Below the pieces are notes generated by a model. The model was not told the origin of the DNA and made no database searches. It saw only the letters and a program-made list of their open reading frames with translations. Both the position numbers and the translations under genes were made by a program. This document shows positions 34,862 to 42,799 of a DNA stretch of 64,000 nt, one piece after another (the first letter of the stretch is position 1; the number at the start of each line of letters is the position of its first letter). This DNA is from Bog-756 sp963824645 (GTDB lineage Bacteria; Actinomycetota; Acidimicrobiia; Acidimicrobiales; RAAP-2), in contig CAWGQC010000004.1 of the NCBI GenBank assembly GCA_963824645.1, forward strand, positions 496,001 through 560,000, written 5' to 3'.

Positions 34862-35160
34862 GGCATCACTCCTATCCTGTCGGTTCCGACTCATTGTCTG
34901 TGGTGAGACGATCGTGGAGACGTAGTCAATTCTTGCCGGCCGCCCGTCGGCACAGATGCCTCGTCGCTGCACGGCAAATCGGTCGTCATCGCCGATCCAT
35001 TCTCCGATTCTCAAGGTGAAACTCTCGCCGCCGTACACCACGTTCCGCTCCGTAACCCACTGGGCTGGGTGCGTGACCGGGCGCCCTTCTCACTTGGTCT
35101 GTACTGGTACTTCGCGCAGAGGCAGACCACAGCTCTCTGGCGGCAGAGGCACGCCCGACC
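34862..35160 (-). pseudogene. Remnant protein upstream of and in frame with the thioesterase
   Basis: In the same frame as the thioesterase, the upstream DNA reads SGVPLPPESCGLPLREVPVQ, a TGA, then EGRPVTHPAQWVTERNVVYG and GESFTLRIGEWIGDDDRFAV, ending ADGRPARIDYVSTIV. It looks like the C-terminal part of a larger acyl-thioester protein whose tryptophan-like position has become TGA. No start is available after the stop except GTG 35041. Family membership is not certain. Confidence 0.35.
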
Positions 35161-35205
35161 TGGAGGGACGACGACACCGTCGTTCGTTGCAGGACTTGCT
35201 TGAAA

Positions 35206-35994
35206 TCAGTCGGCACTTGCGACAACCCATCCGAACTCGGAGATGACGCGGACGCCGACATCCCGATCGCACAATGGCGAGATGGCCTCATACAACGCCT
35301 CGCAGAACGCCCCGTAGCCGACTGCCTCGATCGCAGGGACGGACGGCCCCGCTGCCGCCAGAGCGCGAACGGCCGTGTCGGTGTCGGGCCACTCATTGAC
35401 GACGTCGACGGCTCCGCGCTCTACCAACGTGAAGCCCGTAACTGCCAACATGTCCTCCATGACGCCCCCGCGGCCGGTGTCCCCGTGTTCCATATTGGCC
35501 GCCCCGTGTTCAGGTGGAGACAATTCGATGACCTTGAGGAAGTACGGCATGAGACCCAGACGGTCGAATCGCCCCCAGAAGGTCAGTCCCAGTCGACCGC
35601 CGGGCACGAGTACCCGGCGAGCCTCCTTCAATGCGCCTTCGCATCCTTTCCAGATGCCATTGAAGCTCGTCGCGACATCGAAGCTGTCATCTGTGAACGG
35701 CAGCTCGAACATGTCCCCAACGCGGAAGTCCCCGCTCGGGGTTCTCGTGCGTGCGATCGTCACAAGGGCCTCAGCTGCGTCCAGTCCCGAGACCTGGGTT
35801 TTCCTCTTGGCGGCAAGATGAGCAGCAAACCCGGATCCGCAGGCTATGTCGAGGAGGCGCGCACCGGCCCCGATTTCTAGACGGTCGAACAGCAACTCGT
35901 TCGCCGGGCGAGCGTACGGCTCGAACAGGTACGCCCATTCCACGGCACGCGCCCCCCAGCCTCGACCTGCTTCTTCCCAGTTCACGGTGGTCAC
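35206..35994 (-). CDS. SAM-dependent methyltransferase (class I)
   Basis: The 262-residue protein starts GTG (TTVNWEEAGRGWGARAVEWA). It has motif I LLDIACGSGFAAHLAAKR, an acidic residue after the second strand (VSGLDAAEALV), DMFELPFTDDSFDVATSFNG (motifs II-IV) and EARRVLVPGGRLGLTFWGR (post-motif strand). This is the ubiquinone-type/small-molecule methyltransferase fold. The substrate is unknown. The gene is divergent from a TetR regulator with an operator-like inverted repeat between, so its expression is probably controlled by that regulator. Confidence 0.8.
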   Translation of the reverse strand: MTTVNWEEAGRGWGARAVEWAYLFEPYARPANELLFDRLEIGAGARLLDIACGSGFAAHLAAKRKTQVSGLDAAEALVTIARTRTPSGDFRVGDMFELPFTDDSFDVATSFNGIWKGCEGALKEARRVLVPGGRLGLTFWGRFDRLGLMPYFLKVIELSPPEHGAANMEHGDTGRGGVMEDMLAVTGFTLVERGAVDVVNEWPDTDTAVRALAAAGPSVPAIEAVGYGAFCEALYEAISPLCDRDVGVRVISEFGWVVASAD

Positions 35995-36009
35995 TAGTTC
36001 AGACCTTTC

Positions 36010-36052
36010 TAGACGAACGATCGTACAACTAATGTAAACGGACGTGCGTCTA
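36010..36052. promoter_or_regulatory. TetR-type operator between methyltransferase and regulator
   Basis: Two 15-base arms, TAGACGAACGATCGT (36010-36024) and ACGGACGTGCGTCTA (36038-36052), are inverted copies matching at 12 of 15 positions, with a 13-base spacer. The arm ends (TAGACG/CGTCTA) match perfectly and the left arm holds the palindrome ACGATCGT. The site lies 16 bases from the methyltransferase start and 43 from the TetR start, where a repressor would block both promoters. Confidence 0.7.
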
Positions 36053-36094
36053 AGATGCAAGGGGTCAGATGGGCGAGGGAAGGAAATCGAGCCG

Positions 36095-36712
36095 ATGCGG
36101 GAGGAGGAGGCGCCGAAGAAGCAGACCCGTGCCCCCGGAGAGCGTTCCCGTGCCCGCATCGTGAAAGAGGCGGCACAGCTGGCGACGATTGTGGGCATCG
36201 AAGGGCTTTCGATCGGCCGACTCGCCGACGCCACCGGTATTGCGAAGAGCAGCGTCTATGCACTGTTCGGCTCCAAGGAGGAACTCCAGCTGGCGACCAT
36301 CAATGCAGCACGCGACAGCTTCATCACCGAAGTGGTCACACCGGCGCTGGGTGCAACCGAGCCGGGGCGAGAACAACTGCTTGCCCTTTGTGACGGCTTC
36401 CTCTCCTACGTGGAGCGGCGCATCTTCCCTGGTGGCTGCTTCTTTGTCGCCGCCTCCGCCGAGGTCGGGGCGCGCCCCGGACGTGTCCATGACGAAGTGG
36501 CCCGTATCCAACAGCAGTGGCGAGACCTGCTCGGGCGCGAAGCCAGCGTTGCGGTCGAGAAGGGTGAACTGCCGCCAGGCACCGACCCCGGACAGGTCGC
36601 ATTCGAACTCGGTGTCATTCTTGCCGGGACAAACATCGTGAGCGTCCTTCACGACGATCAATCAGTCGTCGCCCGTGCCCGTTCAGCGGTGAAGGGTCGA
36701 CTGTCCCGCTAG
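36095..36712 (+). CDS. TetR/AcrR-family transcriptional regulator
   Basis: The 205-residue protein starts MREEEAPKKQTRAPGERSRA and has the TetR helix-turn-helix (SRARIVKEAAQLATIVGIEG; LSIGRLADATGIAKSSVYAL; FGSKEELQLATINAA). The C-terminal domain carries a PGGCFFVAASAEVGARPG segment typical of the TetR_C_6/YjdC-like group. It most likely represses itself and the divergent methyltransferase gene through the inverted repeat at 36010-36052, with a small ligand as inducer. AGGAAA lies upstream of the chosen ATG. Confidence 0.85.
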   Translation: MREEEAPKKQTRAPGERSRARIVKEAAQLATIVGIEGLSIGRLADATGIAKSSVYALFGSKEELQLATINAARDSFITEVVTPALGATEPGREQLLALCDGFLSYVERRIFPGGCFFVAASAEVGARPGRVHDEVARIQQQWRDLLGREASVAVEKGELPPGTDPGQVAFELGVILAGTNIVSVLHDDQSVVARARSAVKGRLSR

Positions 36713-36779
36713 TTCGTGACTCTCGGTTGATCGAGTTGTGGAGCGTCACTCCGTCGACCGGGTGCCTGACCTGCATTGT

Positions 36780-36805
36780 GCGTTCTCCCAGTGCGTTCTC
36801 CCAGT
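36780..36805. repeat. Two 13-bp tandem copies (GCGTTCTCCCAGT)
   Basis: The unit GCGTTCTCCCAGT occurs twice in direct succession in the gap between the TetR gene and tRNA-Ala. It may be simple slippage or part of the island end. Confidence 0.6.
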
Positions 36806-36902
36806 TCAGGGCAGGGTTCGAACATCGCCGTTTGCCTGGGGAAACGAACGGACGCCACAAATGCCCATCCCACCAGGTAAAACGTTGTAACCCCGACAAC
36901 GA

Positions 36903-36946
36903 GTGGAGGCGATGGGACTCGAACCCACGAACCTCTTGACTGCCAG
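36903..36946 (-). repeat. Right copy of the tRNA-derived repeat (within intact tRNA-Ala)
   Basis: This is the 3' half of the tRNA-Ala gene plus one flanking base, matched by 25390-25433. If the region between is an integrated element, this copy is the one that keeps the tRNA whole. Confidence 0.7.
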
Positions 36947-36977
36947 TCAAGCGCTCTACCAGCTGAGCTACGCCCCC
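36904..36977 (-). tRNA. tRNA-Ala (anticodon GGC)
   Basis: Read on the minus strand, the acceptor GGGGGCG pairs with CGCCTCC. The D arm is GCTC-AGCTGGTA-GAGC, the anticodon arm CTTGA-CTGGCAG-TCAAG gives anticodon GGC, and the T arm is GTGGG-TTCGAGT-CCCAT. The G3:U70 pair in the acceptor stem is the alanine identity element and supports the call. CCA is not encoded. The variable loop appears one base longer than usual. Confidence 0.95.
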
Positions 36978-37190
36978 GCAGTCGCTCAGAGCGGATTTCT
37001 GCCCTGAGCCTTTCCTGTCGCCGAATGCCCGTGGTTGCGGGCGCCCGGTTGATACCGCGGAAGGGCCATCGTAGCCGAGCCCACGCCACCCGCGAGGCTG
37101 CTGGGCGGTCCGGATCTCGGCGTGCCCGAACCGGTCACGGCAGGCGGCCCAGCCGTGGGCTCGGGTCCGACCACCGTGGGTGGATTGGGA

Positions 37191-39443
37191 TCAGGTCACC
37201 GTGAAGGACTTCGAGCTGATCGCCGTTCCGCCGGCCGTCGTGACACTGATCGGACCGGTGGTCGCCCCCGTGGGGACCTTGGTGGTGATGGCGGTGGCGG
37301 TGTCGCCGGTCACGGTAGCGGTTATGCCGCCGTGGAAGGTGACCTGTGTCGCCCCATACAGGTTCGTGCCCTTGATCGTCACAGTGGCTCCGATGGGGCC
37401 CGAGCTGGGTTTGAAGCTCTTGACGGTCGGAGACGGGACGGAGATACGGCCGATGGCGTCGCTGAAGTTGGTGAACCACAGTCCACCATCGGGTCCGGTG
37501 GTAATGCCATCCGGCCCGATCGTGCTGATGGGGTACAGCGTGACAGCCCCCTTGGTAGTAATGCATCCGATCTGGTCGGTCCCGTTGCCCCACCACAGCG
37601 CACCATCGGGACCGGCCGTTATGGCCGTTGAGTCCTGGATGCCATGACCCTTGAACAGCTTGATCTTTCCGGCGGTGGTGATGCGACCGATATAGGCGGC
37701 ATCAGCAACGGTGAACCAAAGGTTCCCGTCGGATCCGGTCACGATTTGCTCGGGGGCGTCGATGTCCTTGTTGTTGTAGCTCGAGACAACGCCGCTGGTC
37801 GTGATCCGCCCGATTGTGGTGCCGTTCACGTTGGTGAACCACAAAGCGCCGTCGGGTCCGGAGGTGATACCCGCCGGACCGTTGAGGCTCGGGCTGGTGA
37901 AGTTGGTGACCACGCCTGCGGTGGTGATGCGTCCGATCGAGTTGTTGCTGGCGTTGGTGAACCACAGGGCTCCGTCGGGGCCGCTCGTGATGCCGAGAGG
38001 CTCACTGATGGTGGGATCTGTGTAATTCGAGACGGTCCCACTGGTTGTGATGCGCCCGATCGAGTTCCCCCCCGTGTTGGTGAACCACAAGGCGCCGTCG
38101 GGCCCGGTTGTGATGGCGTCGGGATCGTTGATGCCGCTCCCCGTGAAGGTGGTCACGACCCCACTGGTGGTGATGCGTCCGATCGAATTGTTGATCGTGT
38201 TGGTGAACCACAACGCTCCGTCAGGCCCAGACGTGATCCCCCTCGGTTGGCTCATACCGGGGAAATAGCTGATGGTACCAGAAGTGGTGGCGCGTCCGAT
38301 CGAGTTGTTTCCGTAGTTGGCGAACCACAGGGCACCATCGGGCCCGGCCGCTATCCCGATCGTACCGCTCAGGCTCGACGCCGTGTAGTTGGAGAAGGAT
38401 CCGCCGGTGGTGATACTGCCAAGGGATGCGGTGCCGTAGTTGGTGAACCACAGGTTGCCGTCAGATCCAGTCGTAATTCCATACGGCTCGTTGATATCGC
38501 TGGAGCTCTCGGTGTAGTTGGAAACGGTCCCGCTGGTGGTGATACTCCCGATCGAACTGTTGTCGAAGGCGGAGTTGGTGAACCACAGGTTGCCGTCCGG
38601 CCCGGACGTGATGGCATCGGGCTCGTCGATGCTGGGATCGGTGTAGTTGGAGACGACGCCCCCGGTGGTGATACTCCCGATCGAATTGTTGTCGTGGTTG
38701 GCGAACCAGAGGTTGCCATCGGGTCCACTGGTGATTTGGATCGGGTCGTCGATGCTGGGGTCGGTGTAGTTGGTGACGACGCCGCCGGTGGTGATCCGCC
38801 CGATGGAGAAGTGATTGGTGAACCACAGGGCACCGTCGGGTCCGGCGGTGATGCCGATCGGTTCGTTGATGCTGGGATCGGTGTAATCAGTAACTATGCC
38901 GCTGGTTGTGATGCTTCCAATTGTGTCGTTCAGAAAGTTGGTGAACCAAAGTTTGCCGTCGGGACCGACGGCGATGTCGGTCGGTTCATCGATACTCGAG
39001 CTGGTGTAGCTGGTGACAACGCCACTCGAGGTGATGCGTCCAATGGAGTTGACTTCGGCGTTGGTGAACCACAAGGCGCCGTCGGGTCCCGTCACTATGT
39101 CTTGGGGTTCGCCGATGTTGGTCGTGTAGGTGATGACCGAGCCACCCGTCTCCGGGTTGGCGAGCGAAACCCGGATGGAGGGCGAGCCGGCGTGCCCATG
39201 AGGAACAGCTGCAGACCTCGTGGCTGGCCCCGCTGAGAGCTTGGGGCGCGGAACGGCGCTTGCTGAACGTGAGGCAGGCGCCGCCGCAACAGCTCGGGTG
39301 GACAGGCCCAGCGATGCGATCACCACCAAGCAGGACCCGACCATGAGCATGCGCATGACGGTGGTGCGTCCTCGGGGCCGGCTCCGAAAAGATCCTCCGG
39401 GGCCGGACGTACCGCTTCCACCAATAAAAGAACGATCGAACAC
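37191..39443 (-). CDS. Secreted 14-blade propeller protein (virginiamycin-B-lyase-like repeats) with TIG domain
   Basis: The 750-residue product is read from GTG 39443, which has AGGAGG seven bases upstream. An R-rich n-region and hydrophobic core (LMVGSCLVVIASLGL) form the signal peptide. Then come 14 repeats of about 41 residues, each like GITSGPDGALWFTNxxNNSIGRITTSG. A C-terminal IPT/TIG domain follows (KSFKPSSGPIGATVTIKGTN). Virginiamycin B lyase (Vgb) is a single 7-bladed propeller with this GPDGALWFT signature; 14 blades suggest two complete propellers in tandem. Lyase activity is not implied, as such repeats occur in many exported proteins without it. Confidence 0.8.
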   Translation of the reverse strand: MFDRSFIGGSGTSGPGGSFRSRPRGRTTVMRMLMVGSCLVVIASLGLSTRAVAAAPASRSASAVPRPKLSAGPATRSAAVPHGHAGSPSIRVSLANPETGGSVITYTTNIGEPQDIVTGPDGALWFTNAEVNSIGRITSSGVVTSYTSSSIDEPTDIAVGPDGKLWFTNFLNDTIGSITTSGIVTDYTDPSINEPIGITAGPDGALWFTNHFSIGRITTGGVVTNYTDPSIDDPIQITSGPDGNLWFANHDNNSIGSITTGGVVSNYTDPSIDEPDAITSGPDGNLWFTNSAFDNSSIGSITTSGTVSNYTESSSDINEPYGITTGSDGNLWFTNYGTASLGSITTGGSFSNYTASSLSGTIGIAAGPDGALWFANYGNNSIGRATTSGTISYFPGMSQPRGITSGPDGALWFTNTINNSIGRITTSGVVTTFTGSGINDPDAITTGPDGALWFTNTGGNSIGRITTSGTVSNYTDPTISEPLGITSGPDGALWFTNASNNSIGRITTAGVVTNFTSPSLNGPAGITSGPDGALWFTNVNGTTIGRITTSGVVSSYNNKDIDAPEQIVTGSDGNLWFTVADAAYIGRITTAGKIKLFKGHGIQDSTAITAGPDGALWWGNGTDQIGCITTKGAVTLYPISTIGPDGITTGPDGGLWFTNFSDAIGRISVPSPTVKSFKPSSGPIGATVTIKGTNLYGATQVTFHGGITATVTGDTATAITTKVPTGATTGPISVTTAGGTAISSKSFTVT

Positions 39444-39760
39444 GAACCCACCTCCTGATCCGCGCGCCGCCGTTCGACTGCGCACCCGGTGAGAATCCTG
39501 GCACCAACAATGGCCGGGATCAAGCGTGATCGGAGACTTCGGAACTCGGGTGGCGGCCACCACTGTGCGAGAGGATCAGCGCACTCCACGTGATCGATGT
39601 GACCTGGGAGCGGTTGGTACCGCTCGCCCCACAATGGAGACGGAAACGGGATCGAAGCTGGTGCCGGCGCCGGACCGGTGGCTCGACCACCGTCGTCGGC
39701 CACCCGGTCAGTGAGGGCCGGGTCCGGCTCCGGAGGGCCCTCGGCCCAAGCGGCCGGGGG
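39444..39760. other. Intergenic stretch without a recognised gene
   Basis: It holds the AGGAGG ribosome site of the 14-blade protein at 39451-39456. The remaining bases show no coding pattern and presumably include that gene's promoter. No strong terminator hairpin was seen. Confidence 0.35.
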
Positions 39761-41506
39761 TCAGGGAGCGGTCATCCCCACCACCGGTGAGACCGGGGTG
39801 ACTCCGATCGAGGGCAGCGATCCGTTGAACCGGGCGTTGCCGAAGGCGAAGAGGCCGCCATCGGACGCCACCAACCAGTAGCCCCCGTCCCCCGACGTGG
39901 CCGCCATGCCCACGATCGGTCGGTCCAGGGTGAGGGCACCCGTCGACCCCCGGAACGGCGCGTCGACGGCGAAGATGCCGCCGTCGGACGCCACCAACCA
40001 GTAACCCCCGGTGGCCTGGTCGGCGGCCATGCCCACGATGGGCCGGTTCAGGCTCCGGCCGCCCATCGACCCGTGGAAGACGGCGTCCCCCAAGGCGTAG
40101 ACGCCGCCGTCTGAGGCCACCAGCCAGCAGCCCCCGCCATCTGCGGTGGATGCCAACCCGATGACGTTGTCGATGTGAACCCCGAGCGAGGACAACGAGG
40201 GCAGAGCGGGGGCGTGCCCGAAAGCGTAAGTGGTCCCGTCGGCGGCGGCCACCCAGTAGCCCCCCCGCGACGACGCCGCCATCCCCACCACGTCGTCCAC
40301 CGTGGCCACGCCGGGCACCGATCCGGCGAAGCCGGCGTTCCCGAAGCTGAAGACACCACCGTCACGGGCCACGAACCAGTAACCCCTGCCGTCCGGCGTG
40401 GACGCCATGCCCACGATGGGCTGGGCCAGGTGCAGGGCGCCGGTCGATCCGTAGAATGGTGCCCCGAAGGCGAACACCCCGCCGTCGCTCCCGGTCAGCC
40501 AGTAATTGCACTGTCCGCTGCACGGCGCCTGGTTGGACAGTCTGCCGGTCGCTCCCCAGGCCGGTTCGGCCACATCCGTGCCGCTCGAGTACCTCACCAC
40601 GTCGGCGATGGCGGTGTTGAGGGCCGGTCCGGGGGTGGTGATGTAGGTGTCGTCCATGAAGCCCCAGGCGAACAGCCCCTCGGCGGTGAGGGTGGTCAGG
40701 GTGGCGTCGTTGAAGATGTGGGCCTCGAAGGTGCTCATGGCCGAGGTGGCGCAGTCCACGTTGCTCTGCCAGAGCTTCATGTAGCTGATCATGATCGGCT
40801 TGTGGAACGTCGACAGCTGGGCGATCGAGGCGTGGACCTCGTTCTCCAGCTGACCTTCGTTCTGGCAGTCCTGCATGGCCTGGACGGCCACGAAGTCCGA
40901 GTCGTCGATGGCCGCCGTCTCCGGGCCGAGGTCGGTGGTGGCCGTCGGAGAGCTCGACCAGTTGTAGCCTCCCAGTCCGAGGGCCACCTTGGCCTGCGGG
41001 TCGACGCCGTGGATCACCCCGACGGCATTGATGTAGGCGGACAGCAGTTGGGAGGTATAGGCCGAGTTGCCCGGCTCGTAGGTGTCGAACTCGGTAAAGA
41101 GCACGATGTAGAGGGGTCCGTAAACGGGACCGTTCCCCTTGAAGATTGAGGTGAGCGAGGCGATATCTGTCTGGAACTGAGCGCTGACCGCGTAGGACGG
41201 ATCCGAGTTGAGATCGACCACCAGCTCGTTGGCCTTGCCTTCGGCGTAGATCTGCTCGATCTGGTTGGTCCCACGGTAGCCGTTCATCCACGACAGATCC
41301 CCGCTGTCGTTGTACCAGCTGGTGACCATGTTGACCGGTGCGTCGTTGTAGAGCGGGGTCGCCTCTGCTCCGGCGATCTCGTCACCCATCCCGAAAATCA
41401 GCTTGGGGACAGTGGAGGCGTGGGCCGACCCCATGGCCAAGGTCGAAGCGAGCACGCCGATGATGACCGCCACCGCGCCGAACAGGGCCATGATTCGTCG
41501 CGCCAC
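39761..41506 (-). CDS. Secreted protein: unknown TIM-barrel-like domain plus six YWLVASDGG propeller repeats
   Basis: About 581 residues from GTG 41506 (ARRIMALFGAVAVIIGVLAS signal; longer starts up to 41566 are possible). The first 330 residues match the whole protein at 41694-42689 (KLIFGMGDEIA, DMVTSWYN-like, VLFTEFDTYEP, KVALGLGGYNWSSSPTATT, PIMISYMKLW). They have the alternating strand/helix look of a glycosidase barrel with a candidate acid in FTEFDTYEP, but the family is not assigned. Six repeats of about 42 residues follow (YWLVASDGGVFAFG-like, ending IVGM), a surface beta-propeller shared with the protein at the right edge of the window. Confidence 0.65.
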   Translation of the reverse strand: MARRIMALFGAVAVIIGVLASTLAMGSAHASTVPKLIFGMGDEIAGAEATPLYNDAPVNMVTSWYNDSGDLSWMNGYRGTNQIEQIYAEGKANELVVDLNSDPSYAVSAQFQTDIASLTSIFKGNGPVYGPLYIVLFTEFDTYEPGNSAYTSQLLSAYINAVGVIHGVDPQAKVALGLGGYNWSSSPTATTDLGPETAAIDDSDFVAVQAMQDCQNEGQLENEVHASIAQLSTFHKPIMISYMKLWQSNVDCATSAMSTFEAHIFNDATLTTLTAEGLFAWGFMDDTYITTPGPALNTAIADVVRYSSGTDVAEPAWGATGRLSNQAPCSGQCNYWLTGSDGGVFAFGAPFYGSTGALHLAQPIVGMASTPDGRGYWFVARDGGVFSFGNAGFAGSVPGVATVDDVVGMAASSRGGYWVAAADGTTYAFGHAPALPSLSSLGVHIDNVIGLASTADGGGCWLVASDGGVYALGDAVFHGSMGGRSLNRPIVGMAADQATGGYWLVASDGGIFAVDAPFRGSTGALTLDRPIVGMAATSGDGGYWLVASDGGLFAFGNARFNGSLPSIGVTPVSPVVGMTAP

Positions 41507-41693
41507 CCAATGTTCATCGACCACAAGGAGGGCCACCTTGAGGCCGTCGCCCCGGGAACCCAGCACCGGTGGCCCGGCGGGCGTGGCCTGTCGTGATATC
41601 TCACGTTCCTGCAGCGCCAGCTGTTAAACGGTCACGACGGTCACGACGGTCCGGGCGACCGGGCGACCGGGCGGGCTGCTGGTGGTTCAGCCG

Positions 41694-42689
41694 TCAGCCG
41701 GTGGGCCAGGGGGGCAGGGTGATCTCGCTCCCGCTGTTGTAGAGGTCGATGTCGGCCACCGCCTGCCTGTGGGCCGCTCCGGGATGGTCGATGTCGGGTG
41801 CGACCCTGAACCCCAGGGCGAACAGGCCCTCGGAAGTCAGCGTGGACAGCGTGCTGGTGTTCAAGATGTCTTTCTCGAATGTACTCATGGCCGAGGTCTG
41901 ACAGGACACAGTGCCACCCCACAGGTTCATGTAGCTGATCATGATCGGCTTGCCGAACGCGGACAGCTGGGCGATCGAGGCGCGGACCCCGTTCTCCAGC
42001 TGGTCCTCGTTGGTGCAGTCCTGCATGGCTTGCACGGCCACGAAGTCCGAGTCTTGGATGGCCGCCGTCTCCATACTCAGGTTGGTGGTGGCCGTGGGCG
42101 AGCTCGACCAGTTGTAGCCCCCGAGCCCGAGGGCCACCTTGGCTTGGGCGTACGCATTGTGGACGACGGTGACGGCTTGCTTGTAGGCCGTCATCAACTG
42201 AGGGATGTAGGTGGCGTTGTCGGCGGGCTCGTAGGTGTCGAACTCGGTGAACAGCACGACGTAGAGCGGACCGTAGGCGGGGCCGTTCCCCTTGAAGATC
42301 GACACCAGGGTGGCCAGGTTGGCCTGGAACTGGGCGCTCAGGGCATAGGAGGGGTCAGAGCTCAGGTCGACCACCAATTCGTTGGCCTTGCCCTGGGCGT
42401 AGACCTGCTCGACCTGGTCGGTGCTGGCGTAACCCTGCATCCACGATAGATCCCCCGAGTTGTTGTACCAGCTGGTCACCATGTCGATGGGGGCCGCTTT
42501 GAAGATATGGGTGGACTCGGCCGTGGCGATCTCGTCGCCCATCCCGAATATCAGTTTGGGGGTGGCCGGGCTGGCCTGGGCGGCGTCGATGCCGAGGGCC
42601 GGAGCGCCGACGACGGCGAGCGCGGTCATGGCCAGCAGGACCCCGAGGAGCCGGAGCAGCACTCTCGGTGCCGTGTGAATCCCTACCAT
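41694..42689 (-). CDS. Secreted protein, paralogue of the preceding unknown domain without propeller
   Basis: The 331-residue protein starts MVGIHTAPRVLLRLLGVLLA, with signal cleavage near DAAQA. It is co-linear with the front of the 41506 protein: KLIFGMGDEIATAES, PIDMVTSWYNNSGDLSWMQG, ANELVVDLSSDPSYALSAQF, YVVLFTEFDTYEP, LGGYNWSSSPTATTNLSMET, and PIMISYMNLWGGTVSCQTS. The order and identity show a local gene duplication, after which one copy gained or lost the propeller. Both are likely exported enzymes or binding proteins for the polysaccharide of this locus, but no activity can be named. Confidence 0.7.
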   Translation of the reverse strand: MVGIHTAPRVLLRLLGVLLAMTALAVVGAPALGIDAAQASPATPKLIFGMGDEIATAESTHIFKAAPIDMVTSWYNNSGDLSWMQGYASTDQVEQVYAQGKANELVVDLSSDPSYALSAQFQANLATLVSIFKGNGPAYGPLYVVLFTEFDTYEPADNATYIPQLMTAYKQAVTVVHNAYAQAKVALGLGGYNWSSSPTATTNLSMETAAIQDSDFVAVQAMQDCTNEDQLENGVRASIAQLSAFGKPIMISYMNLWGGTVSCQTSAMSTFEKDILNTSTLSTLTSEGLFALGFRVAPDIDHPGAAHRQAVADIDLYNSGSEITLPPWPTG

Positions 42690-42799
42690 TCCTACACTCT
42701 AAGTGGGATAGTGGGCACCGGTACAGCGCAGGTGGATGAGCACTGGGTGGCGGCACCGCGAGCGACGCTGAGCGACAGTGACGTCCGGGCCACCGGCGG

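Larger units (their letters stand above)
25390..36946. mobile_element. Putative integrated genomic island at tRNA-Ala
   Basis: Direct tRNA-derived repeats bound this 11.5-kb region. Inside are a complete IS3 element, an IS30 remnant, several broken genes and cargo unlike the flanks (ion channel, FUSC-like protein, DUF1254 protein, acetyltransferase, methyltransferase with TetR). By eye, genes around 28-31 kb and 33.5-34 kb are less GC-rich than the flanks. No integrase or relaxase is visible, so if it was mobile it is now fixed. The three mismatches in the repeat agree with an old event. Confidence 0.55.

Noticed and set aside
25029..36946. Search for a CRISPR array or defence genes in the island
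   Set aside because: No regularly spaced short repeats, Cas, restriction or toxin-antitoxin motifs were recognised.
37644..39236. 530-residue open frame on the plus strand
   Set aside because: It lies opposite the 14-blade propeller gene; Gly/Asp/Val-rich composition and a repeat period equal to the blade length show that it is a shadow.
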